DNA of 64,000 bases from Streptomyces sp. HD (lineage in GTDB: Bacteria > Actinomycetota > Actinomycetes > Streptomycetales > Streptomycetaceae), in the NCBI RefSeq assembly GCF_028369295.1, contig NZ_JAQMYP010000015.1, forward strand, positions 112,680-176,679. The letters run 5' to 3'. Shown here in pieces: positions 33,979 through 43,189 of this stretch. A model generated the notes under the pieces. That model was not told the origin of the DNA. It saw only the letters and a program-made list of their open reading frames with translations, and did not search any database. A program made the position numbers and the translations under genes. The first letter of the stretch is position 1, and each line of letters begins with the position of its first letter.

Positions 33979-35598
33979 CTAGGGACGGGCCGCGGCCTCA
34001 TGACCGCGCTTGCGCGGAGCGCTCGGCTTCGGCTCGGGGTGCCCCGCGCACTCCGCCTGCCGTGCCGGGAGGCGGCCCTCCAGCAGATAGGCGTCGACAT
34101 GACCGTTGACGCAGGCGTTCGGGCCGTACGCGATGCCGTGCGTGCCCGCGTCCCGCTCGGTCACCAGGACCGACCCCGACAGCCGCCGCTGCATCTCCAG
34201 CGCCCCCGCGTACGGCGTGGCGGCGTCCCGCTCGGCGGCCAGGATCAGGATCGGCGGCACCTCACCCGGCCCGGTCCGCACATCGAGGGGCTCCTGCCGG
34301 GGCGCCTGCCAGTAGGCGCACGGCAGGTTCATCCACACGTTGTCCCAGGTCTCGAACGGCGCCACCCGCGCGAGCTGGGTGTTGTCCCGGTCCCAGACCG
34401 CCCAGTCCGTCGGCCAGGGCGCGTCGTTGCACTCCACGGCCGTGTAGACCGCGCTTGAGTTCTCGTCCTCGGCCGCGGCCTCCGTCACCGGCGAGGCCAG
34501 CTCGACCAGCGGCTTCACATCGCCCTTCAGATACGCCGACAGCGCCTGCGCCCGCGCGGGCCAGTAGTCGTCGTAGTACCCGGCCTGCAGAAACGCCTCC
34601 TGCAACTGCCCGGGCCCGACCCTCCCGCCCGCCGGCTTCCCGGCCAGCCGCTCCCGCACCTTGTCGTAGCTGCGCAGCACCTCCTCGGCCGTGTCACCGA
34701 GGCCGTACACCCGGTCGTGCTTGGCCACCCACTCCCGGAAGTCCGCCCACCGTCCCTCGAACGCGGCCGACTGGGTGAGGTTGCTGCGGTACCAGATCTG
34801 GGCCGGGTCCGGGTTCACCGCCGAGTCGAACACCATCCGCCGCACATGGGAGGGGAAGAGGGTGGCGTACAGCGCGCCGAAGTAGGTGCCGTACGACGCG
34901 CCCATGAACGTCAGCTTCCGCTGGCCCAGCGCGGCGCGCAGGACGTCCAGGTCACGGGCGTTGTTGAGGGAGTTGTAGTGCCGCAGCGCACTGCCGGTGC
35001 GCCGGGCGCAGCCGCGTGCGTAGGCCTTCGCCCGGACGATGCGCTCGCGCTTGTACGACTCGGTGGGGTGCGTCGGCGCGTCCACGGGCCCCTTGAAGAA
35101 CTGCTTGGGGTCCTGGCAGGACACCGGCGCGGACGGCCCCACACCGCGCGGGGCGTAGCCGACGAGGTCGTACGCCCCGGCCAGCCGCTTCCATGCGGGC
35201 AGGACACCGATCAGCGGGAAGTGCAGGCTGGAGGAGCCGGGCCCGCCCGGGTTGTAGACCAGGGCGCCCTTCGTCGGCACCCGGCGCTTGCTGTTCTGCG
35301 GGTCCTTGTGCGTGGCCGGCATCCTGCTGACGGTGAGCCGGATCTGCTTGCCCTCGGGGTGGGCGTAGTCGAGCGGGACGGAGACCTTGCCGCACTTCAC
35401 GGTGGCCGGCAGGTCCAGCTTCTTGGGGCAGTTGCCGAAGGTGATACCGGCCGCCTCGGCGCGCGCGGCGGCCACCGCGGCGCCCTGCTGCTCGTCCGCC
35501 CGAGGGGCGGCGACGGCATCGGTGCTGCCGGCCGGGGCGGCGGAGAGGGTGGTCAGGAGCAGAGCCCCGGCGACCGAGTAGAGGGCGGGAGCTCTCAT
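33979..35598 (-). CDS. Secreted tripeptidyl aminopeptidase-like alpha/beta hydrolase
   Basis: 539-aa exported serine peptidase of the SlpD/SlpE/Tap family. Sec signal peptide (MRAPALYSVAGALLLTTL...). Oxyanion region YNPGGPGSSSLHF, nucleophile elbow MGASYGTYFG (Ser), acid in LAAERDAATPY and His in AGTHGIAYGP; the C-terminal TAP-like domain is present. Likely removes tripeptides from N termini of extracellular proteins. ATG at 35598 (GTG one codon earlier) with AAGGGA upstream. Confidence 0.88.
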   Translation of the reverse strand: MRAPALYSVAGALLLTTLSAAPAGSTDAVAAPRADEQQGAAVAAARAEAAGITFGNCPKKLDLPATVKCGKVSVPLDYAHPEGKQIRLTVSRMPATHKDPQNSKRRVPTKGALVYNPGGPGSSSLHFPLIGVLPAWKRLAGAYDLVGYAPRGVGPSAPVSCQDPKQFFKGPVDAPTHPTESYKRERIVRAKAYARGCARRTGSALRHYNSLNNARDLDVLRAALGQRKLTFMGASYGTYFGALYATLFPSHVRRMVFDSAVNPDPAQIWYRSNLTQSAAFEGRWADFREWVAKHDRVYGLGDTAEEVLRSYDKVRERLAGKPAGGRVGPGQLQEAFLQAGYYDDYWPARAQALSAYLKGDVKPLVELASPVTEAAAEDENSSAVYTAVECNDAPWPTDWAVWDRDNTQLARVAPFETWDNVWMNLPCAYWQAPRQEPLDVRTGPGEVPPILILAAERDAATPYAGALEMQRRLSGSVLVTERDAGTHGIAYGPNACVNGHVDAYLLEGRLPARQAECAGHPEPKPSAPRKRGHEAAARP

Positions 35599-35749
35599 CA
35601 CGTATCCCTTCAGTGCACGGCAGCGACAAAAGGGATATTTGGTTCGTCTGTTGATGAAGGCAAGCACCAGCCGCCGGTGTCGGCGTCATTGCCCCCGATG
35701 CGTCACCGGCGCCAACGGTGCGACCGCCTCGGCGCGAGGACGTGTCTCT

Positions 35750-36544
35750 TCAGGATGTGCCGGAATTGTCGGGCGGGGGGCTGGTGGCGGCCGGCGGCAG
35801 CGTGTAGGTCGGGGCCGGGGGCGAGGGTGGGGTCACCGGGACGGCCGGAGCGGGGTCGGCGGTCGGGCCGGGTGGCGTGGGGGGCGGGGTGAGCGGAGGG
35901 GTGCTGTCGGCGACCATGTCGCGGGCCATGGCGTCGTAGTCGACGTACCCGGTGGCCTCCAGGACCGTGATGTGGTCCAGCACCGTGGTGTTGGCGTCGT
36001 CGGCGAGCTTGCGGACGAGGGAGTTGCGGGTGCTTGCCCGCACCTGGGCGACGACCGAGAACACCTTGCCGTGCGCCAGTCGCAGGATGTTGGCGAACTG
36101 CCGGTCGTACTCCGCGCCCTGGGCCGAGTCCAGGGTCGCCAGCCATCCCTGCTGCTGCTCGGAGGGCTCGTTGGGCAACGCGAGGCTGAGCTTGGCGGCG
36201 ACGTCGCGCACCCGCTCGTCGAGGAACGTGTGCCCCTGGACGAGGTGGCGCCCCGCGGTCCGTACGGCTTCGGTGGTGCCCTTCTGCTGCGCCTGCTCAC
36301 CGGCGGGCAGCTCCCACAGGCCGGCCAGCCGGACCTTGGTGATGAACTCGCGGTCCAGTCCGGACAGCGGCCCGTACCCGGTGGAGACGGTCTCGGCGTT
36401 GAGCGCGTCCAGACCGGTCCCGGACCGGTCGGCGTACGACCAGATCGGGAAGATCATCGCCAACAGCGTCGCCGTCAGGCCCGTGATGATGAGCCCGGTG
36501 CCGCTGAAGATGCCTCGGCCGTTGATGGGTGGTCGCGGTCGCAT
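35750..36544 (-). CDS. DUF4142 membrane-anchored protein
   Basis: 264 aa. An N-terminal membrane helix (about 14-35, TGLIITGLTATLLAMIFPIW) precedes a DUF4142 ferritin-like four-helix domain (SGLDREFITKVRLAGLWELP ... VLDHITVLEATGYVDYDA). A Pro-rich tail (TPPPTPPGPT...) probably spans the wall. Such proteins are extracytoplasmic and uncharacterised. It ends 152 bases before the peptidase start codon region on the same strand. Confidence 0.82.
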   Translation of the reverse strand: MRPRPPINGRGIFSGTGLIITGLTATLLAMIFPIWSYADRSGTGLDALNAETVSTGYGPLSGLDREFITKVRLAGLWELPAGEQAQQKGTTEAVRTAGRHLVQGHTFLDERVRDVAAKLSLALPNEPSEQQQGWLATLDSAQGAEYDRQFANILRLAHGKVFSVVAQVRASTRNSLVRKLADDANTTVLDHITVLEATGYVDYDAMARDMVADSTPPLTPPPTPPGPTADPAPAVPVTPPSPPAPTYTLPPAATSPPPDNSGTS

Positions 36545-37033
36545 GGTGCCTCCTGTTGCGGCACCGCACGTTAGTGCGCTTCGGGGGTTGGGTTGGCATA
36601 TTACTTCGGGGTACGCCGGGGCCTACGCCAACTGCCGTACGGGACCGAATGGTTGCAACGGGGGTCGATACGGGCGAATAGGGGAGTGAGGGGGCGTGAC
36701 GGTTCGTGGCGAAGGCGGGTGAAACGGTCACTGTGTCTTCGCTGTGCGCCCGGAATGTTAATCGACGCACACTCGCGGAGGCGGCACGCCTAGTCGCGGG
36801 GCGGCCGAGGGCGTACGCCGGGTACGCGAGGTGAGTCGGGGGCCGGGGTGGCTGCGCGCCGTGAGTCGGGGGGGGGCTGGGGTGGCTGCGCGAGGTGAGT
36901 CGGGGGGCTGGGGTGGATGCGCGCGGTGGGTCGGGTGCTCAGGCGGCCGCGCGAAGTGGGTAGGAGGCGGCGGCCGCGCGAAGTGAGTAGGAGGCGGCGG
37001 CTGCGCGAAGTGGGTAGGGGGCGCCGGCTGCGT
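36545..37033. other. Intergenic region with degenerate tandem repeats
   Basis: No gene recognised. The first half (36545-36800) is the presumed DUF4142 promoter region; the rest is the repeat array at 36823-37028. Confidence 0.6.
36823..37028. repeat. Degenerate 27-35 bp tandem repeat array, seven units
   Basis: Units begin GCG(A/C)(A/G)GTG(A/G)GT and end GGCGGC(C/T)GC or GGGTGGCTGC. The last three are 27 bp and nearly identical; earlier ones are 30-35 bp. Ends just at the stop of the DUF692 gene. Confidence 0.8.
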
Positions 37034-38863
37034 TCACCGCCGCAGCAGCACCCGGCGCGTGGCCCGCGCCAGCCGCACCCCCGGCCGACGTGACCGCGGC
37101 TTCGGCCCCAACCGCTCCAGCCACCACTCCCGCAACTCCGCCCGCATCCGCGCGTCTTCGAGCCGCCCCTCGGACAGCAGATACCCGGCGAAGTCCAGCG
37201 CGTCGCGCCGATAGCCGTCGGACATCGGGTGCCCGTGCGTGTACGCGACGAAGGCCCGCCGATACCCCTGTCCGAGGATCACCGGCAACTCCGGCGCGAC
37301 CTTCGCCACGACGTCCGCCCGCTTCCCGGCGAGCGCCCGAGCCTGTACCCCGAGCCGCACCCGGTCGAACCCCTCCGGCACCGGCGTCCCGGCGACCAGC
37401 GCGGACAACAGGGCGGCCTGCGCGAGGGCGAGCCGCTGACGGGCGAGCTCTACGGCCACGGCGACGGACGCCGAACCCTGCCCATGGGCTGCCGCCGGCT
37501 CACCGGCTGCCACCGCTTCACCGGCCGCGTCCGGCTCCTCGGCTGCCGCCTGTTCACCGGCTGCCTGCGTTTGAGGAGCTGCCTCTGGCTCCTCGGTTGT
37601 GGCCTGTTCAGGGGTGGTCTCCGGTTCACCGGCTGTCGCCTGTTCACCGGCTGCCTGCGTTTGAGGAGCTGCCTCTGGCTCCTCGGTTGTGGCCTGTTCA
37701 GGGGTGGTCTCCGGTTCACTGGCTGCTGCCTGTTCACCGGCTGCCTGCGTTTGAGGAGCTGCCTCTGGCTCCTCGGTTGTGGCCTGTTCAGGGGTGGTCT
37801 CCGGTTCACCGGCTGCCGCCTGTTCACCGGCCGCCTCCGGCTCACCAGCTGTCTCCGGCTCGTCCGCCGCCCCCTGCTCACCCGCGGCCTCCCGCAAGAC
37901 AGCCACGGACTCCCGCAAGTCACCCGCGGCCTCCCGCGAGGCCCCCGCCTCGGTAGCCGTGGCCGTGCCGCCCGGGCCCGGTGTCGACGCCGTGTCCGTG
38001 TGTGCGAAGGCCCTCTCCCAGGAGGCCTCCCGTTCGGCGGCCCCCTTCTCCAGAGCTCCCCGAATCGCCGTCAGCTCCCGCTCCAGCTCACCCGGCTCGG
38101 GGAAGTTCTCGTCCCTCTCCAGCAGCACCCCCGGCGGGGACACCCGGGAGGCGAGGTCGGTGAGGATGTCGAGGACCGGCTGGGGGACGGGGTGGGCGTG
38201 GCTGTCGTGCCAGACGCCGTCCCGTTCGAAGCCGCCCGCGACATGGACGTACGCGATGGCCTCCAGCGGCAGCTCGGCGAGCGCCTTGGCCGGGTCCTCG
38301 TCTCGGTTGACGTGGTTGGTGTGCAGGTTGGCGACGTCGATGAGGAGCCGTACACCGGTGCGGTCGGCGAGCTCGTACAGGAACTGTCCCTCGGTCATCT
38401 CCTCGCCCGGCCAGGAGATGAGCGCGGCGATGTTCTCCACGGCGAGCGGCACGGGCAGCGCGTCCTGGGCGATACGGACGTTCTCGCACAGCACGTCCAA
38501 GGCGTCCCGGGTGCGGGGGACGGGCAGGAGGTGCCCCGCCTCCAGCCGCGGGGACGCGGTCAGCGCACCGCCCGCCCGTACGAACGCGATGTGCTCGGTG
38601 ACCAGCGGCGACCCCAGCGCCTGCACCCGCTCGGCGAGGGCGGCCAGCCGGTCGGCGTCGGGCCGCTCCGCGCCGCCCAGCCCGAGCGAGACGCCGTGCG
38701 GAACGACGGTCACGCCGCGCTCCCGCAGCCGCAGAAGAGATTCCGGAAGGTGTCCGGGGCAGACGTTCTCGGCGACGGTCTCGACCCAGTCGATGCCCGG
38801 CATGCGCTCCACGGCGTCCGCGATCTCCGGACGCCATCCGATCCCCGTGCCCAGTCGCTCCAT
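37034..38863 (-). CDS. DUF692 iron-enzyme-like protein with fused C-terminal domain (SCO6045-like)
   Basis: 609 aa. Residues ~1-280 are a DUF692 TIM-barrel: GIGWRPEI, TEHIAF, VENIAALISWPG, DVANLHTNHVNRDED, HVAGG, HDSHAHPVP and LERDENFPEPGELE supply the His/Asp/Glu ligands of the multi-iron site known from MbnB and TglH. A Glu/Ala/Thr/Pro-rich linker (~300-455) includes three near-identical 30-residue repeats. The C-terminal ~140 residues (ELARQRLALAQAAL ... GYLLSEGRLEDARMRAELRE) form a helical domain as in the S. coelicolor SCO6045 product. ATG at 38863 with GAGGAGGGG upstream. Substrate unknown; divergent from the ArsR gene. Confidence 0.8.
   Translation of the reverse strand: MERLGTGIGWRPEIADAVERMPGIDWVETVAENVCPGHLPESLLRLRERGVTVVPHGVSLGLGGAERPDADRLAALAERVQALGSPLVTEHIAFVRAGGALTASPRLEAGHLLPVPRTRDALDVLCENVRIAQDALPVPLAVENIAALISWPGEEMTEGQFLYELADRTGVRLLIDVANLHTNHVNRDEDPAKALAELPLEAIAYVHVAGGFERDGVWHDSHAHPVPQPVLDILTDLASRVSPPGVLLERDENFPEPGELERELTAIRGALEKGAAEREASWERAFAHTDTASTPGPGGTATATEAGASREAAGDLRESVAVLREAAGEQGAADEPETAGEPEAAGEQAAAGEPETTPEQATTEEPEAAPQTQAAGEQAAASEPETTPEQATTEEPEAAPQTQAAGEQATAGEPETTPEQATTEEPEAAPQTQAAGEQAAAEEPDAAGEAVAAGEPAAAHGQGSASVAVAVELARQRLALAQAALLSALVAGTPVPEGFDRVRLGVQARALAGKRADVVAKVAPELPVILGQGYRRAFVAYTHGHPMSDGYRRDALDFAGYLLSEGRLEDARMRAELREWWLERLGPKPRSRRPGVRLARATRRVLLRR
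37561..37830. repeat. Three tandem 90-bp repeats inside the DUF692 gene
   Basis: Copies at 37561-37650, 37651-37740 and 37741-37830 differ at only a few bases; a partial unit precedes them. Being a multiple of three, they add 30 residues each (EPETTPEQATTEEPEAAPQT core) to the linker. Confidence 0.95.
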
Positions 38864-39163
38864 CGTCGTCCCCTCCTCGGCCTCTTCCGTACCCGCTGTC
38901 CCGTCTCCTCGGACGTGCCGGATGTGACGGGGGTATGGCCCCGGCACCGTGATCCGAACCCCCCGGGGACGACCTTCAGAGCAACATTTGAGGTTGGCGC
39001 CCACGCCCCGCACCTCACGGCCCACCACTGCCAGGAGGTACGGGCGTCGCGCCACGGATGTTCAGGTACGGCGCCCGCGCGGTGCGCCGTACAACTCTTT
39101 CGGCCCCTGTGGACGTCTCATACGGCACGGACCGCACTAGGCGCTGCCAAGGGGGGACCCGCT
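38864..39163. other. Divergent promoter region
   Basis: 300 bases between the DUF692 gene (minus) and the ArsR-type gene (plus). No gene seen. Contains the ribosome-binding sites of both at its ends. Confidence 0.6.
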
Positions 39164-40183
39164 TTGTTACGCGTTCACTTCACCGCCGAGGATCTGGCAC
39201 GCGTCACGGTCGCCACGGAGCTGGATCCGCTGTGGGAGACGATGCTCGGGGTTCAGCAGCTGGGCCAGGCCGTGCACGGGGTGCCCGCGCTGCAGTCCTG
39301 GCGGCGGCGGGCCCGGGGCGTCATCGGGCAGGCCGGGGCGGCCGCGGCGGTGCGGATGCTCGGCACCCTGCTGCCGGCCCGCGGCTACTTCCCGGACTTC
39401 CTCACCCCCGACGCGGCAGAGCACGGCCTCAAGTGCGGGCTGGACGCGATCCGCGGCACCCCGCCCGGGCGGTTGAGACTCGAACTGGGACAGCTCGCGG
39501 GCGGCACTCGGCCGCAGCGCCGGCCGCCCCCTGTCTGGGTGCGCAATCTCGCCTGCGGGGACCGCGAGGAGATGGCCGGCCTCACGGACGCCATCCGGGC
39601 CGTGCACGAGCGGGTGATCGCCCCCGACTGGACGGAGGCCGAGGCCCGGGTCGAGGGGGACCGCGCCCGCCGCGCCCGGACTCTGCGGGACGCCGGGCTG
39701 CACGGTCTGCTCGGTTCGCTGGGCCCGCTCGTGCGGTGGGAGCCGCCGGTGCTGCACGTGGACTATCCGGTGGACCGCGATCTGCGGCTGGCCGGGAGGG
39801 GGCTGCGGCTGATTCCGTCGTACTTCTGCCGGCGCGCCCCCATCGCGCTGGCCGACCCCCAACTGCGCCCGGTCCTCGTCTACCCCGTCGACCACGGCGC
39901 CTTCCGGGCCACGCGGGACACCTCCGGGACCACCCCGCAGGCACTGGCCGCGCTGCTGGGCCGCACGCGCGCGCGTACCCTGGCGGCGCTGCACGAGGCG
40001 GCCACCACCGGGGAACTCGCCCGCCGACTGCGCGTATCGCCCGCGTCCGCCAGCCAGCACGTGCATGTCCTGGTGGCCGCCAACCTCGCCCGCAGTCAGC
40101 GCGTCGGCAGCCAGGTGCTGCACACGCTGACACCGCTCGGTGCCGCGCTGCTGAGCGGCAGCTGTCCGCCACCGGAGCCATGA
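39164..40183 (+). CDS. ArsR-type winged-helix transcriptional regulator (DUF5937)
   Basis: 339 aa. The N-terminal ~230 residues are a DUF5937-type domain (LRVHFTAEDLARVTVATELD...). The C terminus is an ArsR winged helix (about 265-335): ALLGRTRARTLAALHE, TGELARRLRVSPASASQHV, VLHTLTPLG. No metal-binding cysteines, so a small-molecule or protein-sensing role is likelier. Start TTG at 39164 follows AAGGGGGG by 7 bases and matches the family's ML-R-[VI]-HFTA start. The second codon is TTA, implying bldA dependence. Target genes unknown; the DUF692 gene is divergent. Confidence 0.82.
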   Translation: MLRVHFTAEDLARVTVATELDPLWETMLGVQQLGQAVHGVPALQSWRRRARGVIGQAGAAAAVRMLGTLLPARGYFPDFLTPDAAEHGLKCGLDAIRGTPPGRLRLELGQLAGGTRPQRRPPPVWVRNLACGDREEMAGLTDAIRAVHERVIAPDWTEAEARVEGDRARRARTLRDAGLHGLLGSLGPLVRWEPPVLHVDYPVDRDLRLAGRGLRLIPSYFCRRAPIALADPQLRPVLVYPVDHGAFRATRDTSGTTPQALAALLGRTRARTLAALHEAATTGELARRLRVSPASASQHVHVLVAANLARSQRVGSQVLHTLTPLGAALLSGSCPPPEP

Positions 40184-40315
40184 CCTGCGGTTTTCGGCCC
40201 CTGCTGAAACGTATGGTCCGTCCGGCGCGGTACCCCTCACGCTGTTGGTGCCGAAGCCCGGGGGGCTCGACCGGCCCCCGAGTGCGTCACGGCACACCAC
40301 ATTCAGGGGGATCCC

Positions 40316-40735
40316 ATGGCTCTGCAGCGGCTCGTCACCTTCGTGTCCTCGGCCGCCATGATCGCGGCGGCCTCACTGTTCGGGCTGAGCGCCGATGCCC
40401 GGGCCGCCGACGCCCAGGCCGCACCGAGGGCCGGCTGTTCGTCGATCGGCGGCGGGAAGTACAACTGCCATGTGTGGAGGACGGCTTCCACCTGGTGGTG
40501 CACCACCACCGACCAGACCGACAGCTGTGACGGCGTCCCGGCCGGAATCCTGTACGGCGGCACGAACTACTTCTACTGCCAGACCTGGGGCCACGAGTTC
40601 AGGTACGGCAGCTACTACAACCACTACTGGGCCCGCACGGACGACGACAGCGGCAACAAGCGCGTCTGGCTCCCCGTCGTCTGGATCAGCGGCGGCGTCA
40701 ACGACGGCCCCATTCCCGGGCTCCCGCACTGCTAG
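40316..40735 (+). CDS. Secreted small Cys-rich hypothetical protein
   Basis: 139 aa with a Sec signal peptide (about 1-30, VSSAAMIAAASLFGLSADARA). The mature part has six cysteines (GC, NC, WWC, SC, FYC, HC) and many aromatic residues (WGHEFRYGSYYNHYWART), which suggests a disulfide-stabilised extracellular domain. ATG with AGGGGGA upstream. Its TAG stop lies in the left arm of the palindromic element at 40732. Function unknown. Confidence 0.75.
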   Translation: MALQRLVTFVSSAAMIAAASLFGLSADARAADAQAAPRAGCSSIGGGKYNCHVWRTASTWWCTTTDQTDSCDGVPAGILYGGTNYFYCQTWGHEFRYGSYYNHYWARTDDDSGNKRVWLPVVWISGGVNDGPIPGLPHC

Positions 40736-40900
40736 GGGGCTTCTGATGGATCTCCGCGGCGTCGCGACGCCCGGCACGCCCTCTCGCCGCACCGGACGAA
40801 AGCCCTAGTAGCTCCGCTACGAGGACTTCCGCCCGGCACGCCGAGAGCACGCATCGAACGCCGCTCCTTCTCCCACGGAGATCCATCAGAAGCCCCCTAG
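40732..40900. mobile_element. MITE-like long palindrome
   Basis: Perfect 25-bp terminal inverted repeats (40732-40756, 40876-40900; CTAGGGGGCTTCTGATGGAT and so on) around 119 bases that are themselves an imperfect palindrome centred on GTAGCTCCGCTAC near 40814. No coding capacity. The left arm includes the stop codon of the upstream gene. Could act as a mobile miniature element or as a terminator. Confidence 0.75.
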
Positions 40901-40965
40901 GGCCATCCCGCCCCGACCGCACCACGTCTTCGTACTCGCCCTCTCCAGTGAAGGAACGCCCCCAC

Positions 40966-43188
40966 ATGGCAGACGAGTTGGTCCTGCGCGCCCAGAGATT
41001 CGTCAACCGGACCTATGGCGACAAGATCGGCATGACCGTGGAGGAGAACGGCCGTACCGGGTGGAGCACCATGTACGCCCTGACCAGGGCGCTGCAGTGG
41101 GAGCTCGGCATCAGCCCGGTCTCGGACTCGTTCGGCCCCACCACCCTGCGCACCCTGACGCAGAAGTTCCCCCGGCTCAACGCCACCACCGTGCCGTCGG
41201 CGAACTTCTGCCGCATCATCCAGTCCGCGATGTACTGCAAGGGCTACGACGGCGGCGACATCGACGGCATCTACAACGAGAACGTCCAGGCCGGCATCAG
41301 CAGGATGAAGCGGGACATGGGCGTCGACGGCGTCTACCCCGGCTCCGATCTGACCCCGAAGGTCTTCAAGGGCCTGCTGAACATGGACCCCTACGTCGTC
41401 GTCACCTACGGGGACCGGCCCGGCGACGAGGACATCCGCTCGATCCAGCGCTGGCTCAACGGGCGGTACATCCACCGCCAGGACTTCTTCGTGATCCCCT
41501 GCGACGGGCACCACTCCCGTGACGTGGCCAAGTCCATGCTGTTCGCCATCCAGTACGAGCTGGGCATGGCCGACGGCGTGGCCAACGGTGTGTTCGGACC
41601 CGCGACCCAGGCGGGCCTCAAGCAGCACACCCTCACCGTCGGCAGCACGGGCACCTGGGTGAACCTGTTCACCGCCGGCATGATCCTCAACCAGCGGCCG
41701 CACATCGCGTTCAGCGGCACCTTCACCTCCGAGCTGTCCTCGCAGGTGTTCGAGTACCAGGACTTCCTGCAGCTCTCACTGAGCGGCGACGGCGACTACT
41801 CCACCTGGGCGTCCCTGCTGGTCTCCTACGGCGACCAGTCCAGGTCGGGCTCCGCCTGTGACTGTGTCACCACCATCACCCCGGCCCGTGCCCAGGCCCT
41901 GCGAGCGGCCGGCTACTTCCGCGTGGGCCGCTACCTGTGCAACGTCCCGGGCGGCCGGGACAAGATGATCAAACCCGGCGAGCTCCAGACCATCGCGTCG
42001 AACGGCATGAGCTGCTTCCCGATCTACCAGACCTTCAGCAACGGCGCGTCCTACTTCACCTACAACCAGGGCACCCGCGACGGCCTGGACGCGATCGACT
42101 GGGCCAAGTACCACGGCTTCAAGGACGGCACCCGTATCTACTTCGCCGTCGACTACGACGCCTACGACCACGAGGTCACCTCCAACATCCTTCCGCACTT
42201 CAGGGGCATCCACCGCGCGGTGCAGGAGAACTCCCGCTACCGGATCGGCATCTACGGGCCGCGCAACGTGTGCCGCAGGGTGCGCGAGGCCGGGTACACC
42301 GACGCCAGCTTCGTCTCCGACATGTCCAGCGGGTTCTCCGGCAACCTGGGCTTCCCGATGCCCGGTGACTGGGCCTTCGACCAGATCGCCACCGTCTCCG
42401 TGGGGTCCGGTGACGGGGCCATCGAGATCGACAAGAACATCGTGTCGGGACGCGACCTCGGGCAGAGCAGCTTCGACCCCGGCGCCAGTACCGCCGGGCT
42501 GGACGTCGACTTCAACCCGGCGTACCGCGACGCCATGCTCCAGGAGGTGCGCTCGTACCTGGAGTCCATCGGGGTGCCCGAGACCGGCGGCGACGGCTGG
42601 ACCGACAAGGACTGGGCGACCCTCGGCGGCATCTCCAACACCAAGGCGTTCGAGCTGGTCGTCTCCGCCGACTGGCTGTTCACCTCGCTCGCCCGCCAAC
42701 TCCGGCTGCGCAAGGCCCTGATCCAGACTCCGGTGCTGTGGGAGCTGCGCAAGCTCAACCCGCTGGACTTCGCCGCCGACACGGCAGTCAAGGCAGGTGT
42801 GAAGGACGACTGCAGCACCGGCTGGGGCCAGATCTTCGCCTGGGTGGCGATCGAGGCCAGGAACTACTGCGTCCGGGAGGGCATCATCAACGGCCCGATC
42901 CTGGACCGGGGCCGGGACCTGGGATCGGTGTGGACCCAGCTGAACGAGGACGCGATCTACAACATCAAGACGGCGTCCTACCTGACGATCTACAACGCCC
43001 ATCAGATCAGCCGGCCCCGACCGGCACCGGACACCGGCGAGGCCGACTCCGAGCAGATCCTCGCCCGCTACAACGGCCCCCTCACGGTGGACGGCAAGCC
43101 GAACGAGCCCGCCCTGGAGTACGGCCGTCAACTCATCGGCCTCTACCGGGTGTTGGAGAAGTACTACCGGCTCTCCCGCAACCAGTGA
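40966..43188 (+). CDS. DUF1906 glycoside-hydrolase-like protein with peptidoglycan-binding repeats
   Basis: 740 aa, no obvious signal peptide. Residues ~1-290 contain three peptidoglycan-binding-type modules (e.g. ALQWELGISPVSDSFGPTTL, SAMYCKGYDGGDIDGIYNE, ADGVANGVFGPATQAGL). Residues ~300-500 are a DUF1906 TIM-barrel (Rv2525c-like): CDCVTTITPARAQALRAAGY, FPIYQTFSNGASYF, RIYFAVDYDAYD, and a C-terminal WAFDQIATVS. Residues ~540-740 are an unassigned helical domain. Likely acts on or binds the cell wall. ATG at 40966 is preferred (AAGGAA 9 bases upstream) to GTG 40948. Probably co-transcribed with the next gene. Confidence 0.82.
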   Translation: MADELVLRAQRFVNRTYGDKIGMTVEENGRTGWSTMYALTRALQWELGISPVSDSFGPTTLRTLTQKFPRLNATTVPSANFCRIIQSAMYCKGYDGGDIDGIYNENVQAGISRMKRDMGVDGVYPGSDLTPKVFKGLLNMDPYVVVTYGDRPGDEDIRSIQRWLNGRYIHRQDFFVIPCDGHHSRDVAKSMLFAIQYELGMADGVANGVFGPATQAGLKQHTLTVGSTGTWVNLFTAGMILNQRPHIAFSGTFTSELSSQVFEYQDFLQLSLSGDGDYSTWASLLVSYGDQSRSGSACDCVTTITPARAQALRAAGYFRVGRYLCNVPGGRDKMIKPGELQTIASNGMSCFPIYQTFSNGASYFTYNQGTRDGLDAIDWAKYHGFKDGTRIYFAVDYDAYDHEVTSNILPHFRGIHRAVQENSRYRIGIYGPRNVCRRVREAGYTDASFVSDMSSGFSGNLGFPMPGDWAFDQIATVSVGSGDGAIEIDKNIVSGRDLGQSSFDPGASTAGLDVDFNPAYRDAMLQEVRSYLESIGVPETGGDGWTDKDWATLGGISNTKAFELVVSADWLFTSLARQLRLRKALIQTPVLWELRKLNPLDFAADTAVKAGVKDDCSTGWGQIFAWVAIEARNYCVREGIINGPILDRGRDLGSVWTQLNEDAIYNIKTASYLTIYNAHQISRPRPAPDTGEADSEQILARYNGPLTVDGKPNEPALEYGRQLIGLYRVLEKYYRLSRNQ

Positions 43189-43189
43189 C

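Noticed and set aside
37541..37830. CRISPR-like array
   Set aside because: Repeats are contiguous, in-frame and without spacers; no cas genes. The 15-bp array at 53206 fails for the same reason.
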